Positions 13,109 through 26,620 of a stretch of 64,000 nt of DNA are shown here, in pieces. A model generated the notes under the pieces. The model saw nothing but the letters and a program-made list of their open reading frames with translations, made no database searches and was not told where the DNA came from. Location of the stretch: positions 20,098,673 through 20,162,672 of the forward strand of contig CM033115.1 in assembly GCA_019321725.1 (NCBI GenBank). The letters are read 5' to 3'. Source of the DNA: Paulownia fortunei (taxonomy: Eukaryota > Streptophyta > Magnoliopsida > Lamiales > Paulowniaceae). How positions within the stretch are numbered: the first letter of the stretch is position 1; each line of letters starts with the position of its first letter. A program made the position numbers and the translations under genes.

Positions 13109-15258
13109 CTAGTATTCAATACTAGAAGCATACTTCAGATGCCTGAACACACATATAAAGAATGAGAAAGTAAGGAGCAACCAATCAGAATAAGAAATGC
13201 AGTGATGATGAATTTACTGAATTTGGCAACCCAATCAAAAAACATGCTGGTTTGTTTAACAAGAAGGTGTGGCGCCTAAAATAAAAAAACAGAGAAAGCT
13301 ATCAATTTTCTAGTTTAAGTCATGCTCAAAAGGTCTTTGCTTCAACATGCAGTCCCCTTGTACATTCTGAGGAATTGAAGAAGAAAAAATCTACCAAAAC
13401 AAACACGTTGACTGGCAATTGGCCATTTCCTAAACAGGCACCTAATGGTTTGGATGGAAACTGTCTGTAAGTTAGCAGTCTGGGGCAAGGCATCAACTCT
13501 ACGCATATTGTAATATGCTAAACATCCTACTAAATGAGGAAAAAGGGTGGATTCTTACTCTTTCGGGATCAGCCAAAAGCAACAGTCAACATCTCATGTC
13601 CAGTATTTGCAAAACAAATTCTAATTGACAAATCCAAACGAGTTTCCATAGAGATACAAATCAGAGCCGTTCCATTAGTAAACCAATATTGAAAGATGGC
13701 CTTAACTTGATCAGGGGTTGGATTGAGATTTTGTGACACTGAAGATTTCACCAATAAACATATTTACACCATTAAAACGGGAAAATAAAGAGCATGTATT
13801 TGCAGTGGAAGATACCCTCAAAAAACACTTGCAAATGAGTTTAATATTATAAGTATTACGATATCAGAACTACTTCATACATTTTTTGAATTTAAAATGC
13901 AATGTCGTTGACCAGGCCAAGAACTTCACCACATTTCCCTAATCCACGATATTGATGGCTGACAGGAGCATGGGTGATATTTCACAGCATTAATCTGGAA
14001 TCAGAGTCCTTGCAGTAACTATCTATTAGTAGGGTTCTCCTAAGAAATTACACTTCGGAGCCACAATCAACATTTAATTGTATTCAAATCCAAGTCACAT
14101 TGTTGGCTCTTTCCAGGTGCTTCTCACCATTTATAGCATGCTTTTAAAGGATAGAACCAACAGAACCAAGACCATCCGTGTATCACCTAGCAGATAGTTG
14201 TAATGCCACAAAATCCAATGATATTACAATAGTTACTATATTGGTACTTATACTAGTAATAATCACTCTAAATGCAAACCGTCGAAACTAGTGATAGGAA
14301 TATTTTTGTACAGAATTCATTACTTCACAACAATGCATCTTTCCTTCCCTAGTTAGAAAAATGTCTACATGTACATTCTCAACCATGTAGAGCATTTTAA
14401 TACCTCGAATGACTTTAAGATAGACCATATGAAGTTCTCTATAAAAGTTTGGAAGAAATAGAAAACTGAATCAATTTAAAACCAGTCCACACTTTCAGCT
14501 AATGAGTTTGACACAGGGGCAAAGAATTCCCTTAAAACTATGTTAAAAACAAAGTGTCTAGCTTTTCTTTTCGTCGATTCGTTTTTCTGATTCAATCATG
14601 ATCAAGTATAGCTATCAACAACTTCATGGACTCAATACAACTTATAAGAACCAGAGAAATTTCCAAATATTAGTTTTCTTCCCATTACCCTCCCTGTTAG
14701 CCAATTACATATCGGATTCGCATTTTCAATTCAAAACCTCCACACAACAAGGCCATAAAGTAGACATAAAACTAGTATCCCTAAGAATAAACAGAAAAAT
14801 GAAGATTATACTCATGGGAAAAACTATATTTACCCACTAAACATAAACTATATTAAGCAAAATAATATGAAAAAAAATGATATGAACTAAATTGATAATC
14901 CATGGACAAAAATTCTTAGCTTACCTTTTGCAGAAATCAGCGACGTATCGCGAACTGTTGTAGAAAATAAACCACATCAACACAATAACCAGTGTATCTA
15001 TACAAAATTAAGGCCCACAAAAATTAAATCACAGTAATTGACAGAACCCATAAGCATTTTATCAAATATAAAAACTCAATTATCCATCCATTCAGACAAT
15101 AAACAAATCAAATCCCAGGAAAAACAAAACAAAACAAAACAAAAAGAAATTTATTACGAATAAAAAAGGATACTGAAAAGGTAACGCTCCCACCAATCCA
15201 GCATGTAGAGCCCAAAAGTAACATTGTAAAGATAAATCTTGCGTTGAACCCAGTTCAT
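13109..15258 (-). CDS. Serine palmitoyltransferase small subunit (ssSPT, DUF3317-like)
   Basis: A small protein on the minus strand. Exon 1 (15258-15174) begins MNWVQRKIYLYNVTFG and continues YMLDWWERYLF, the near-invariant plant ssSPT N-terminus. Exon 2 (14997-14925) encodes the hydrophobic segment LVIVLMWFIFYN, a single membrane span, followed by SSRYVADFCK. Exon 3 (13142-13109) is proposed to add RHLKYASSIEY and stop, giving 63 aa; related plant proteins are about 56 aa. By family knowledge it sits in the ER membrane, binds the LCB1/LCB2 heterodimer and strongly stimulates the first committed step of sphingolipid synthesis, condensation of serine with palmitoyl-CoA. A splice acceptor at 15260, just before the ATG, implies an intron in the 5' UTR. 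Exons 1 and 2 are firm. Exon 3 lies beyond a 1.8 kb intron and is less certain: retention of that intron gives a stop right at the donor (AAA AGG TAA). Confidence 0.8.
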
Positions 15259-17171
15259 CCCTGTAAGAATTTTGGAAATCTTTTTTATTACACTGTAAAT
15301 GGTGATATGCAGAGGCGAGGACCAGACAACTGAGAAGTGTGTCTCGATATAACCTCACTTTTGAGATAATTAATTACTAATTTCACTTTGTCCTGAACTA
15401 CTCACAGATCTCATTTACACCCTAAAAAAACTTAGTATAGTATTTATCTCGTTAGACTAAATTATTGGATAAAATTGCCTTATGCCGTATATATTTTATG
15501 TAATTCTTAATATATTTGAACATTTTGTAGCCAAAATTCAATTTCATATAAAAAATAATAATTTATATTCATAATATAAAAATAATTAATAATTTAAGTA
15601 ATTCAAATTTTAAAAACTAAAGTAATAAATTAGTATAATAGTACAATATATATATATAATTATTTTGATTATTAAAATTTAAAACGAAGTTATTAATTAT
15701 CTAATCTAAATGAATGTAGACAAATTTGAATTTAAATAAGTATATTTTTGTTACCTTAATTTTTAGATACATTTTTTAACTAAAGTTGACCAAAAGATAT
15801 ATTTAAACAAATTTGAATTCCTTTGAATAAAAATGAATAAATATTTCTTTGTTCGAAATTTAAAAAAGAATATAGTTAACTTTAAGTTAATAGGGGTATA
15901 GTTATTTATCTTTATATAAAAAAATTCAAAATACATTTAGATTAAATTGTTACTACCTTAATTTTAAATTCAAATAATCAAAATAATTTTTGTGTTTAAT
16001 ATTATTTGTGTATTTATTATACTCAGTTATATTTTTTAAAAAAATTGAATTACTTTACCGGTTAATTACTTTCTTATCTTACAACTAAAAAATATTATTT
16101 TCAAAATACTTTTATGTATATATATAAAGAGCATATATATAGATAAAGTTATAAGAGTAATTTTGTCAAATATTTGATTTAGGGGAATACACGTTGCACT
16201 TGTTAGTGAGTGTAGGAGTGTGAATGAAGCATATCATATAATTGAAGGGAGTAAAATATATTTAACCCCTACAATGTAGGTGAATGCTTATTTGTGTATT
16301 GGATATGGTGTTCTTTATAAAAATGGGCAAAATATTTATAAATCTATAAATGATTTTGATAAGTGCATAAAATCATGTGAATTATTTATAAATTTTGAAT
16401 TAAAAATAATAATTTTAATAAAAATAAATAAAATAAATATATTTTAAAATTCTAAATAATAAAAAACGGAAAAAATCCTTTTAGAAATGCAAACAAATAC
16501 CATCCCAAGCCAAGCCAACACCCTGCTCCCCACCTTCCTCTCAAAAAAATAAATAAATAAATAAATAAATAAAGAATTGAAAATATAGCCATAATTATCA
16601 CTTAACCATATATATATATGTGTGTGTGTGTATTTTAAATCCGACCACAATCAAGTTTTTCTTTCCCAGTTATTGTATTTGATTTCATTAAATAATATAG
16701 TTTTGAAATAACTTATGTTTCCTAGTCAAAATTTCAAGCTTCAATGCAACAAAAGTCGCACTAAGTGATTTTTAGATTTGTCCCCACTTGAAATAGTATA
16801 ATGGTAAAATATTTGGTACATCATGTAAATGATTGGTAGTTCAAATTTTTAGATGGTACTTTAATTTTATGTGGATGTGCTCGTTGGTAGGTAAACTTTC
16901 AAACTCATGTGGGGTATGCTGATATGTCATGACAGAAGTTAATGTACTGAATGTCCATTTTGAGTGTATATAAATTGTTACTACACCAATAATTATTCTA
17001 TGAATGAATAAACGAATAAATCGTTTACCTCCATAATTAGTTTAGCATTTAGGTTATAAAAAAAAAGAAGAAGTGATTCTTAGATTTAACACAAGTATAA
17101 TCTAAAACAAATTATCCTTTGAAATCACATTTGTTTTAAGTAGTTCCCAATTCTCACAATAAATTCAATTA

Positions 17172-17347
17172 GGCCGTGCTTCGATAGAAAATCTTGAATA
17201 TAAGGTAATATTTTGCAACTAAAAAATTCGAATGACCCAAATATTGAGGAGATTTCGATTTATTGTAATGATTGAAAAAATAACTAAAAATAATTATTAA
17301 AATATTTAAATTTCATATTTCTCAAATTCTCTTATCCAAACATAACC
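17172..17347. mobile_element. Short MITE with TTA target-site duplication (PIF/Harbinger type)
   Basis: The left end reads GGCCGTGCTTCGATAGAAAA; the reverse complement of the right end reads GGTTATGTTTGGATAAGAGA. Direct TTA triplets lie immediately outside both ends (17169-17171 and 17348-17350). Length is 176 bp with no coding capacity. The GGC(C/T)GTGTTTGGATA-type terminus and a TWA duplication are typical of plant Tourist-like MITEs. Confidence 0.6.
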
Positions 17348-18074
17348 TTAAAAAGAATAATTCTCCAAAACTAACTTGATCTGTGTTTTAATATGGTTTA
17401 GTGATTTACTTTGTTCTACATCAAGTATTTTTTTCGCTTATTTGCAGTTTGAAATTGAAACTCAATGAAAAATAGATTGCAGCAAATTATTATAATAAGA
17501 ATTTAAAAATATTTTTTAATAAATACAAGCACATTATACTTGACTAGGGGGTAGATCACGCACATTAAAAAAATGAAGAGCTTCATTGTTGTTTGAAATT
17601 GTCCATTTTTGCACTTCATGCTACTTATTTTCTGTATTTATGCTTACTAAAATATTTTATAACATATTTTTAAAAACTTATAAATTTATTTAAATATCTT
17701 CTAAATTAAGTATCGAATCTTTGACAATAACAATTCGGATTGTCTTTATTTCATTTATGGTCCAGGAATTATATGTGGAGCAATTCGCCGTAAATTGGCA
17801 TGATTTGGAGGCTATTGTAAATCATTTAGGGCAGATGTTCCTTTTTATATATTTTGGGGGCAATTGCATTTTGTTATGTATATTGAGGATAATAATCCTA
17901 TTTGCTTTTAATCTATCAGACATCATTGAATAAATTCACTTCTCTTCCCTTAGATTATTTTGTATATCACTTGATCCAATCTTTTGGAGTAGTTCCATTT
18001 TTGTTTGATGGGTTTTATCACAAGTCTCACAGTGGTCATTAGTGCATATAAATAAATAAAAAAGCTAAATAAAT

Positions 18075-18731
18075 GGGTTGAATCTCATTTTGCCTCTCTT
18101 TGACAAAACAATCTTACAACTTTACGAGAAAGAGTGTGTTCTAACAAAAGAGTCGAGATAACTAAATTGCTGCAAACTATTTATCAAGAACACGGCTCAT
18201 AAAAATTGTAATATTATATATGGAGCTTACAATTACCTAATATTGGAAGACCAAAGAAATTGATGGTGTTGCTATCCTTATTCTCAAGATTTTAAATATG
18301 TTTTTTTTATATTATTTTTTTATTTTTCAAATGATGGTTTCCGTCAGAACAGCCTTATGAAAACTAATTACTTGAGAAATATTTATGATAATTATAAATA
18401 AAACTAATTTATTAAATCAAAAGTATTTTTACATAGTAATATAAGTACAAAATTCAACTATAACCCTAAACAATATCAATTTGTAGTTGATATGATTCAA
18501 ATTACTTGCACTATATTATAAAGTTCAAACAACAATTTTAAAGTTTTAATAATTTTCCAAATAAACACAGTTTTAAAGTTTCAATAATCTTTCAAATACT
18601 TTGTAAGATGGCTTAAAATTAAAAAAATAACATATTTTCTTAATTGGAAGAAATAAAGTATGTACTTCTATAATGTGGAGGGACAAAATGCTACATGCAT
18701 ATAATTGAAGGGCACAAAGTGAAATTCACCC
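18075..18731. mobile_element. MITE-like element, CTCAACTATAT terminal family (copy C)
   Basis: The left end reads GGGTTGAATCTCATTTTGCC; the reverse complement of the right end reads AGGGTGAATTTCACTTTGTG and continues CCCTTCAATTATATG. The terminal repeats are imperfect. The inside is noncoding. It shares the terminal pattern with 8765-9144 and with a right-end-like motif near 61508-61541. Confidence 0.45.
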
Positions 18732-19405
18732 TAAAAATGCAACTTCAAATTCAAGTTATTTTGAAAATGCCCAACACTCATCAGTCCACTCTACTGCTGT
18801 TTAAAAACAGAAAATTATAGTTCAGATCCACTTTTATATATTTAATTTGGATGCAATAAAATTGAGTTTAACTAATATTTTATATAACAATTTCATGCAT
18901 TTAATTAGAGGTCATACTAGTGAAAAAAATGAGTCACTTCATTCATGTGTCCTCTTTCCATAATTTCCACTTCTATCATTTTCTTCACCATGTATTTTGG
19001 ATTTTGAGGCTCAATACAGTATTACATTAATGTATTGAATTAAAGAATAATTAAGTATAAATAATTTTCTAACAAATCATCTAATGGAAAATAAACTACT
19101 ATAATATTAGAATAAATGAGACTTGAACCCAAATTTTTTAAAGTTTCAAAATTATTTTTTTAAAATATTCTATCAATTAAAATAATAATATTATATTGCT
19201 AATTTTGTTTTGCATAATAATATTATAAAAATACAAAAAACTTATACTTCTTTAATTTTTATCTAAAATATTGGGTCAAACTAAAATTTGGGTTGCGGGA
19301 GCTCTCCTTTCTAAACATTAAAAATAGGGTTCTAAAAAGTGAATATTATTTAAAAATCCCCCCCAGAAAAAAAAAAACGATAGAAGAAGAACTCTACGAA
19401 CAGTG

Positions 19406-22400
19406 ATGGAGAGTGCATTTGCGAGCGCGTCAGCGATCAGTGACCAGCGGCAAAAGATCGAGCAGTACAAGCACATTCTCGCCACCGTTCTCTCGTCAAA
19501 TGATGTTGTACAAGCCAAACAATTCATCGACCACAGTTGCGGTTTCTCAATCTTTTTTTGCTTTCATTTACCGTGTTTCTTTGTATTTATTTTTGATAAT
19601 TTTGTGGCGGACTCTATGTATTTCAGTGTTATCGGACGACGTGCCGCTTGTGGTGTCGAGGCAGCTTCTGCAGACGTTTGCCCAGGAGCTGGGGAGGTTG
19701 GAGCCGGAGTTTCAGAAGGAAATTGCCCATTATACCCTCAATCAGATCCAACCTCGTGTTGTTTCCTTTGAAGAACAGGTTAATTTTCAAAGAATTTCTG
19801 CTTTTCCCTGACTTTCTGGAGTAGAACTAGAATGGCTTTAGTTGTTTATTTCACCTTACGCATAATACATAGTTAGGTTATACGAGGTTTGCATATTGTA
19901 TTGGTTGTGAGTTCAAGTGTTGTTAGTGGTATCAGACATTGCAATTGGTATCCTTAATAAGGTTTTATCTTCGGTATAAAGGCTATGCGTACTTGTGTAT
20001 ATGTAAGACTGGTAGTTGACTGAAATGTAAGGAATTTGAACTGTATCTGTTGCAAAATTTTCAACTCGACATCCTCAAGCTATATCTCTAACCTCATGGA
20101 AATGACACGTCTTAAATTGTCAATGTTACCTCGCCAAGCAATTGAAGGGTGGAAAAAATGAAAATAAGGGTTCTACTGGTAGGCACTCGAATAGAGATCA
20201 ATTATGCTCCTTGAGTTCTGTAACTATTGACTAGATTAGATTTTGGAATCTTATATTCTCTGTATGTTCTTCTTATATTTCTGTTAATAGGCTTGGTTAA
20301 AGAAGTAGGAACCTGAACAACCAATATAATAGAGCACTGTTGCTTGGAAATAATCGAGCAGTTTCATCAGAAATCAACAGATGCTGTTGGGTTAACTGGT
20401 GGACTGGAATGAGCAAACATGATATATGAATCCTAGGTTTAACAACGCATGTACTTGATTACCGTGTTTCTGTTGCTTTTGCTCCAGATGCTTGGTAGGT
20501 ATATTTCAGTCACAGTATTTAATTTTCTAGTTCTCTTAGGACCACCAATCATGAATTGTATCCTTAAAGATGCTGCTGGAAAATTACCTTGTCATTATTC
20601 TGAGTCTGCTCCAGATGTTTTGTATGATGTTTCGAAGGCAATATGAGTTTGCTAGTACAGTCTTATGACCATGAAGTGTGTACTTTAAGATGTTGCTGGT
20701 TTTTTGGACTTTTAGCTTCTCAAACAAAGAGGCAGTGGATCTTTTCTTTTTCCTACATGTGTGCATAGACAACTAGTAGTTTTCCATAATCACAACATGA
20801 CACTGCTTGATAGTAGCTCATATTTTAAGAATATTCCATTATCATATTTTAAGTAAATCCGATTCTCTTTATGGTTAGGTGATTATGTTTGTTGGATTTG
20901 ATTGCTATCGTGAGAATCATATTTTAGTTTCTACTCTCATTGCCCTGCTCTGCTCTGTCCTATAATTTTTCCACTAAATTTGTGTGGTGCAAAATATTTA
21001 TTGACATGCATCAGTGCAGGTGTTGATAATCAGAGAAAAGCTCGCTGAATTGTATGAATCTGAACAACAATGGTCAAAAGCTGCACAGATGCTTAGCGGC
21101 ATTGATCTGGATTCTGGAATGAGGTCTTCAAGCAGAATTTTGCTCTTGAGTTACTGTTAAGGCATATTTCATGGAAGGCATTTAGATTCTTTCATTCTCT
21201 TATTTGTGCAGAGTGATTGACGATACCTTCAGGCTGTCGAAATGTGTCCAGATTGCTCGTCTTTACCTTGAGGTTGGTCTTGACCTGGTTTTGTATACTC
21301 TCATGAAGTACCCTCTTGTGTATACACATTCCGCTGGGCTTGTGAATATATGTGCATAGCTATTTTGACATCATTATTACACTAACCTCTCTCAACTGTC
21401 CTTTGGGATGTAAATGTATATGGTTTTGCTGCCTCTTCTAGAATCTCTCAATTTCTGTTTCAATTCTTCATATCCGTAATACTCAACGTACTTGTGTTAT
21501 TTTGCTCCTAGTCTCTTTTTTTTAGCCAAGCAGCGGTACTCTAGGTATGCCTTATATGCATATAGATAATTTCTATTCTACATGTAACTGTATTCCATTC
21601 TTTCATTTGTTGCATCTTTCATGATGTTGTTTGTTCCAATGAAATGAGTTTATTTGCATTTACATTTTTATGTACCTGATTATGATATCTGAATGGGAGT
21701 ACTGATGCAGTTTTGACTTCCAGCATCCAATCATCTGCATTTATTTTCTATTTGATCATCTCAAACCTGATTCAAGACATGAATGGATATGTAACTGGAC
21801 TCATATGCTTGTTTCTTCCTTTACAGGATGATGATGCAGTTAATGCAGAAGCTTTTATAAACAAAGCTTCCTTTTTGGTTAGCAACAGTCAGCATGAAGT
21901 GTTGAATTTGCAGTACAAGGTTGGTATTTTGGCAGTGTTATCTCGGTGATTTGATGTGTCAACATTCTGCTAATATATTCTTGTATTTATCTTTTTGCCA
22001 GGTTTGCTATGCTAGGATCCTAGATTTGAAGAGGAAGTTCTTGGAAGCTGCTCTGCGGTATTATGACATTTCCCAAATTGAGAAGCGGCAAATTGGAGAT
22101 GAGTACGTATGAGGGATACTTGTGGTTGATAATAGGATTCCTTTCTTCCTTTTTTTTTTTCATAAACAGGATTTAATCTTTGTGTGGTTTACCTCTGATT
22201 GTTTCTCTAATATGCAGCATGATTGCATGCACCACATATTCAAGCCTTCCCACCTATATTCCACTCATTTAACTCCATTTTCCATCATTTGTATAGGATA
22301 GTCTTTTGCTTGCCTGTAACTATACATGATGCGTAACTTCAAGTGATGAATTGAAACATCATCATCGAGTTTGTTCCTTGTGATTTATCTTAGTAAAGAA

Positions 22401-25400
22401 TTTGTTAAGTCTGCTACTGCTTTTTATGTGGTTTACTTTGCCAATTGTTAACAACTGGCATCTTAATGGTTTTTGATCTTGTTATATACCAGCTGCGTAG
22501 TTTTCTTAGCCCATTTCAGCTCGCCTCATCATCATTTTAATCCATCCTTTGCCTTTCCATTTCCCAGTTAATCTCTTTAAAGTTGAAGGAATTACTGTAG
22601 CAAAATAATGCGGTGATCACAGATTTTTATTTCCTAGTTTTGACTTGGGAAAAGTGACACTGCAGAGGGTCTCTTGGCAATGGACAAGAAACTATTGAGA
22701 TCCAGATACACCCTAAAGTTAATATGTGTGGATATAAATGAGAGAATTCTGGAATTATATTTAAAGTTTTTCTGATATAATTGTGAGGTGTTGTGATGGT
22801 AAACTTACATACTGTTGATAGATTTACAGTTGTCTTAAGCTTGTGCAAAAGTTATAAATGGAGCAAACATGGTTATGATCTTATTTTGCCAGACAGTTTA
22901 GGGTTTTAATCCTCAAAGAGAATCAAATTCATGTTTAATGTTCTTCAAATTCTCAAAATTATTAAATATATGTAATAGCAGTCTTCTATGCATTTAGGTA
23001 TAGTCATGTTTATAGCTGATACATGGGTGTGAGTTTGTACATCTTTCTCTCTGTCATTTTCTATCTCTTCCAATTTCAACTCAAGAGAGTTTCATCAGAT
23101 TGCTATTATGTGGGCTTATGAATCTTGCCGTCACAGAGAGATCGATGAAGAAGCACTGGAGCAAGCTTTAGCTGCCGCTGTGACTTGCACAATTTTGGCT
23201 GCTGCAGGTCCTCGACGTTCTCGTGTTCTTGCCACCCTGTACAAGGTAATAGGAACTGCTTATCTTTTGCTCAATGTGTTTGTCTAAGTTTTGCTGATAG
23301 ACCGTTAAATTTCTATTCTAGCACCCAGAATTTTTTCGAGCTTCTTGTCTGGAAGCCCTTTGCAAAATCAATTATTATTCTTTGAAAAATGCCTCCGGTC
23401 TTCACTCTATTGTATAACTCACTTTGTTCTTGTTTATGTGTCGCAAAGGGAAATGCGATGTTGACTTCTTCATGATATTGATGCTGCCCGCTGTTCTGGA
23501 AATAGAATTCCCATTCATGTTTATGACATAGTTGTCGCTTTGGCTTTGTATGATGTCATATGCAATTTCTCTGCCGTGAATCAAAGTGCTAAGTTTTAAT
23601 TTGTCAAATATGTGGCTGTATTGGAAAGTGTTCCTTAAAGTCAAGGGGGGCCTCACTTATTATCGGAGCTAACTCTTCTAGTAACAAATATGTACAGTTG
23701 TCGTTCATTTCTGGAGACAATCATTTGAGTACTATAGCGTAGTTAGGCCCCTGCCAGTTACATCCTGCCAGGCTCCATTGAAAGCTAATTGGTTGTTTAT
23801 TTCTTCTTAGAATATGCTATGATGTTTTACTAGGATATTTGCTTTAATTGGACTGATTATGTGCTTCTAGTCATGTAGCTAGCAGGAACCATCTTATAGA
23901 TATTTTTGGCTTGCAGTCTCTAGTGAGTTGCCCTGACTAACTGATTTTGGAGCTAGCTTAGGTTTGTTTTTGCATTATGTTGAAATTTTAATACTTTTTT
24001 TTCCATCTCTTCACCAGGATGAACGCTGCTCTAAGCTAAAGATTTACCCAATCTTGCAGAAGGTAATCTGTTAACTCTTGATTGCACCAACTACACATCC
24101 AGTCAATCATTGCTCCTAATACACAGTCACCCATGCTACACGTAGGCAGTGTAGTCACACACACTTAAACAAACATGCTATTGCTTATGTTAAGTTTGCT
24201 CATCATTTAAGTCCTGACATGGAACTTTCCAGGTTTATTTGGAGAGAATTTTGAGAAAACCAGAAATTGATGCGTTTTCTGAAGAATTGAAGCCACATCA
24301 GGTTGGTGCTACAAAGTTTTACAAACATCTCATTTCCAAGTTTTTGTTCGTAATCATTGTTGATAATCTTTACATGTGATTATGAAATGTTGACAGAAAG
24401 CACTTTTGCCTGACAATTTCACCGTTCTTGATCGTGCTATGATTGAGCACAATCTCCTGAGTGCTAGCAAACTTTACACAAATATTAGGTGTGTGGGGAA
24501 GTCTTTTCCCCCTTTGGATTCTTTTGACTTTTATAGATTTAATATATTTCATTAACATTGTCTAGTCTGCATAATGTATTTAACTTTAATTTCTGTTGTA
24601 CAGCTTTGATGAGTTGGGCACATTGCTGGGTATTGCTCCTCAAAAGGTCTGTTCCATCTTCAACCAAAATAATGCTACTACATGGTCCAATTCTAAAAAA
24701 ATAAAGAAATAAAAATATTTCCTTTCTCGATTTTCTTTTAATTTGAAACTTTTACATTTGTCTTCTTCATCAAGGAAAAGCAAAGGTTATCAAATTTATA
24801 AATTGATTTTGTTGTGTGCTTGACCCTGGAGTCTGTGGATGCCTGTCCAACTTTGTGCCCCATTTAGCTCTATTTCTTATTTGGCTGCGCATGTTTGAGG
24901 CGTTGCTTTGCTAAATTCTCACCATAAGGGAATCAATTGGTTTTGAGTGGCTGAAGGCATAAAATAGTTATGTTACTATCACTAGGTACAATATCCTTTT
25001 GGAATCACTCCTGGCAGCATCCAATATTTCTCTAAAAATCTTGCTGAATGGTATAATTAGATTCTTTAGTTATGTGACATGTGGTGAATCATATTTGTTT
25101 TTACCTGCATCCAGTGATCACTTGGGGCTCTATATCTCACTTTGAGGCTTGACAGTAAGACAATAAAGCATTTAGTTACCTTGTACTTGTATATGTACAA
25201 ATCGTGAAACAAAACTGAGTGCAATTCGCTACCACAGAAAATTTGGTAACTGTAGTGAATCATATTTGTTTTTACCTGCATCTAGTGATCACTTGGGGCT
25301 CTATATATCACTCTGAGGCTTGACAGTAAGACAACAAAGCATTTAGTTACCCTGTACTTGAGTATGTACAAATCGTGAAACAAAATTGAGTGCAATTCGC

Positions 25401-26620
25401 TACCACAAAAAATTTGGTAACTATAGAGATGGGTTTCTTTCAGTTAGTTCGTTACTTAACTTCCAATTCTTGAAAAAAGTTTTATGTTTATTATTTTTCT
25501 ATTCGACAGTTATACCTAATAACAGTCAAAAGGAGGGATGCTATTAAAAAGAAGTGTTCCAATTGTCATACTTAGCATTTCAAATTTCTGTCGCCGAATT
25601 TTTCAGGATATACGAGTTTGGGATATTATAAGGTCATAATGATGTCTGGTAATTCGTGGAAGCTGGGGCCCAATTTCTCTGTTTGGCTCTTCTTGTGCAT
25701 TATATTGCCTTTATACACAAGATACATTCATTTATCTATGGTGCTTGCAATTCCAGGAGCCATCTATACCAATTCTCACAAAAGCTTTAACTTTCTGCAG
25801 GCTGAGAAAATAGCTTCAAGAATGATTTGTGAAGATAGGATGAGGGGATCTATTGATCAGGTAGAACTTTCCTTTGAACTAATGTGAGATTTTTCAAAAG
25901 GGCCCCCTTGTTCCTTGGTTGAGGCTGTTAAACCATATTCTGTTTTACAGTTGATGATATTTCGCAATCAGTATTCAGTCAATTTTTTTTCTGTTCTTAT
26001 TTATTTACATGTTTAAAATATATATTAGCAATTCTCTGTATGCATTCAACAATTACATGAGAATTATTTTCCAGGTGGAAGCTGTCATACATTTTGAGGA
26101 TGACACTGAGGAAATGCAGCAATGGGATCAACAGGTAGTGCATCTTTTCACGTTTTGAAACATCAATTTACAAAGTTTTCCCTTCCAAGTGTGGTGTAGT
26201 GGTCTATTATGAAAAACCAATTCTCTCTAGTGGGAAATGTTTCACCTTGAATTTAGTTAGCATATTGCAATAAATAGCTCTAGAAAATGTGTGTTTTCCG
26301 TTTCATTAAGGTTGCTTGTGAATTAAGGATTTAGGAGCTAAGTATTTCAAATGCTTAATAACAAATCTGTTATGCTTGTTTGGATAGTTTTTAATTACTC
26401 TAAGGATGTCAAATCCTTTTAACATTTATTTTGAGCTAGGAGTTATTTAAAATTTTTATCTTCAATTTTTTTTTTTGATAAATTCAAGTCTTTCAGTCTA
26501 AACACAACCTATGGTTGTGCTGACATTTGATGTTTCTTTTGGCAGATTTTTGGGTTGTGTCAGGCTCTCAACGAAATTCTTGATAGCATGGCGAAGAAGG
26601 GTTTACCAATTCCTGTCTAG
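19406..26620 (+). CDS. CSN4: COP9 signalosome complex subunit 4
   Basis: Fourteen exons: 19406-19535, 19627-19778, 21020-21123, 21212-21272, 21827-21919, 22002-22102, 23137-23245, 24018-24062, 24233-24301, 24397-24488, 24604-24646, 25801-25860, 26075-26134 and 26546-26620. All junctions are GT-AG with continuous phase, giving 397 aa, the same length I recall for Arabidopsis CSN4. Recognisable strings include [34 protein letters not shown] and the C-terminal PCI winged-helix part [21 protein letters not shown]-terminal helical repeats lead into the PCI domain (roughly 195-365). By family knowledge CSN4 is a scaffold subunit of the COP9 signalosome, which removes NEDD8 from cullins in nucleus and cytosol and so controls cullin-RING ubiquitin ligases, including photomorphogenic repression. 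The ATG at 19406 is chosen because [20 protein letters not shown] is the family start. The exon 1 donor (A|GTTGCG) is weak but required by phase. One intron carries a 171-bp tandem duplication (25085-25426). Confidence 0.97.
25085..25426. repeat. 171-bp tandem duplication inside a CSN4 intron
   Basis: Two directly adjacent copies (25085-25255 and 25256-25426), each 171 bp, begin TGAATCATATTTG and end TTTGGTAACT(G/A)TAG. They differ at about ten positions with no net length change. They lie in the intron between exons 11 and 12 of CSN4 and should not affect the protein. Confidence 0.9.

Larger units (their letters stand above)
15259..19405. other. Intergenic region between ssSPT and CSN4
   Basis: The first 150 bp probably include the ssSPT 5' UTR and promoter. 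The rest is AT-rich and noncoding. It contains a possible member of the CTCAACTATAT family (about 15378-16268, right end clear, left end weak), an AAAT microsatellite (about 16546-16575) next to (TA)n(TG)n (about 16610-16631), a 176-bp MITE (17172-17347) and another MITE-like element (18075-18731). The last 140 bp are the CSN4 promoter and leader. Confidence 0.6.
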
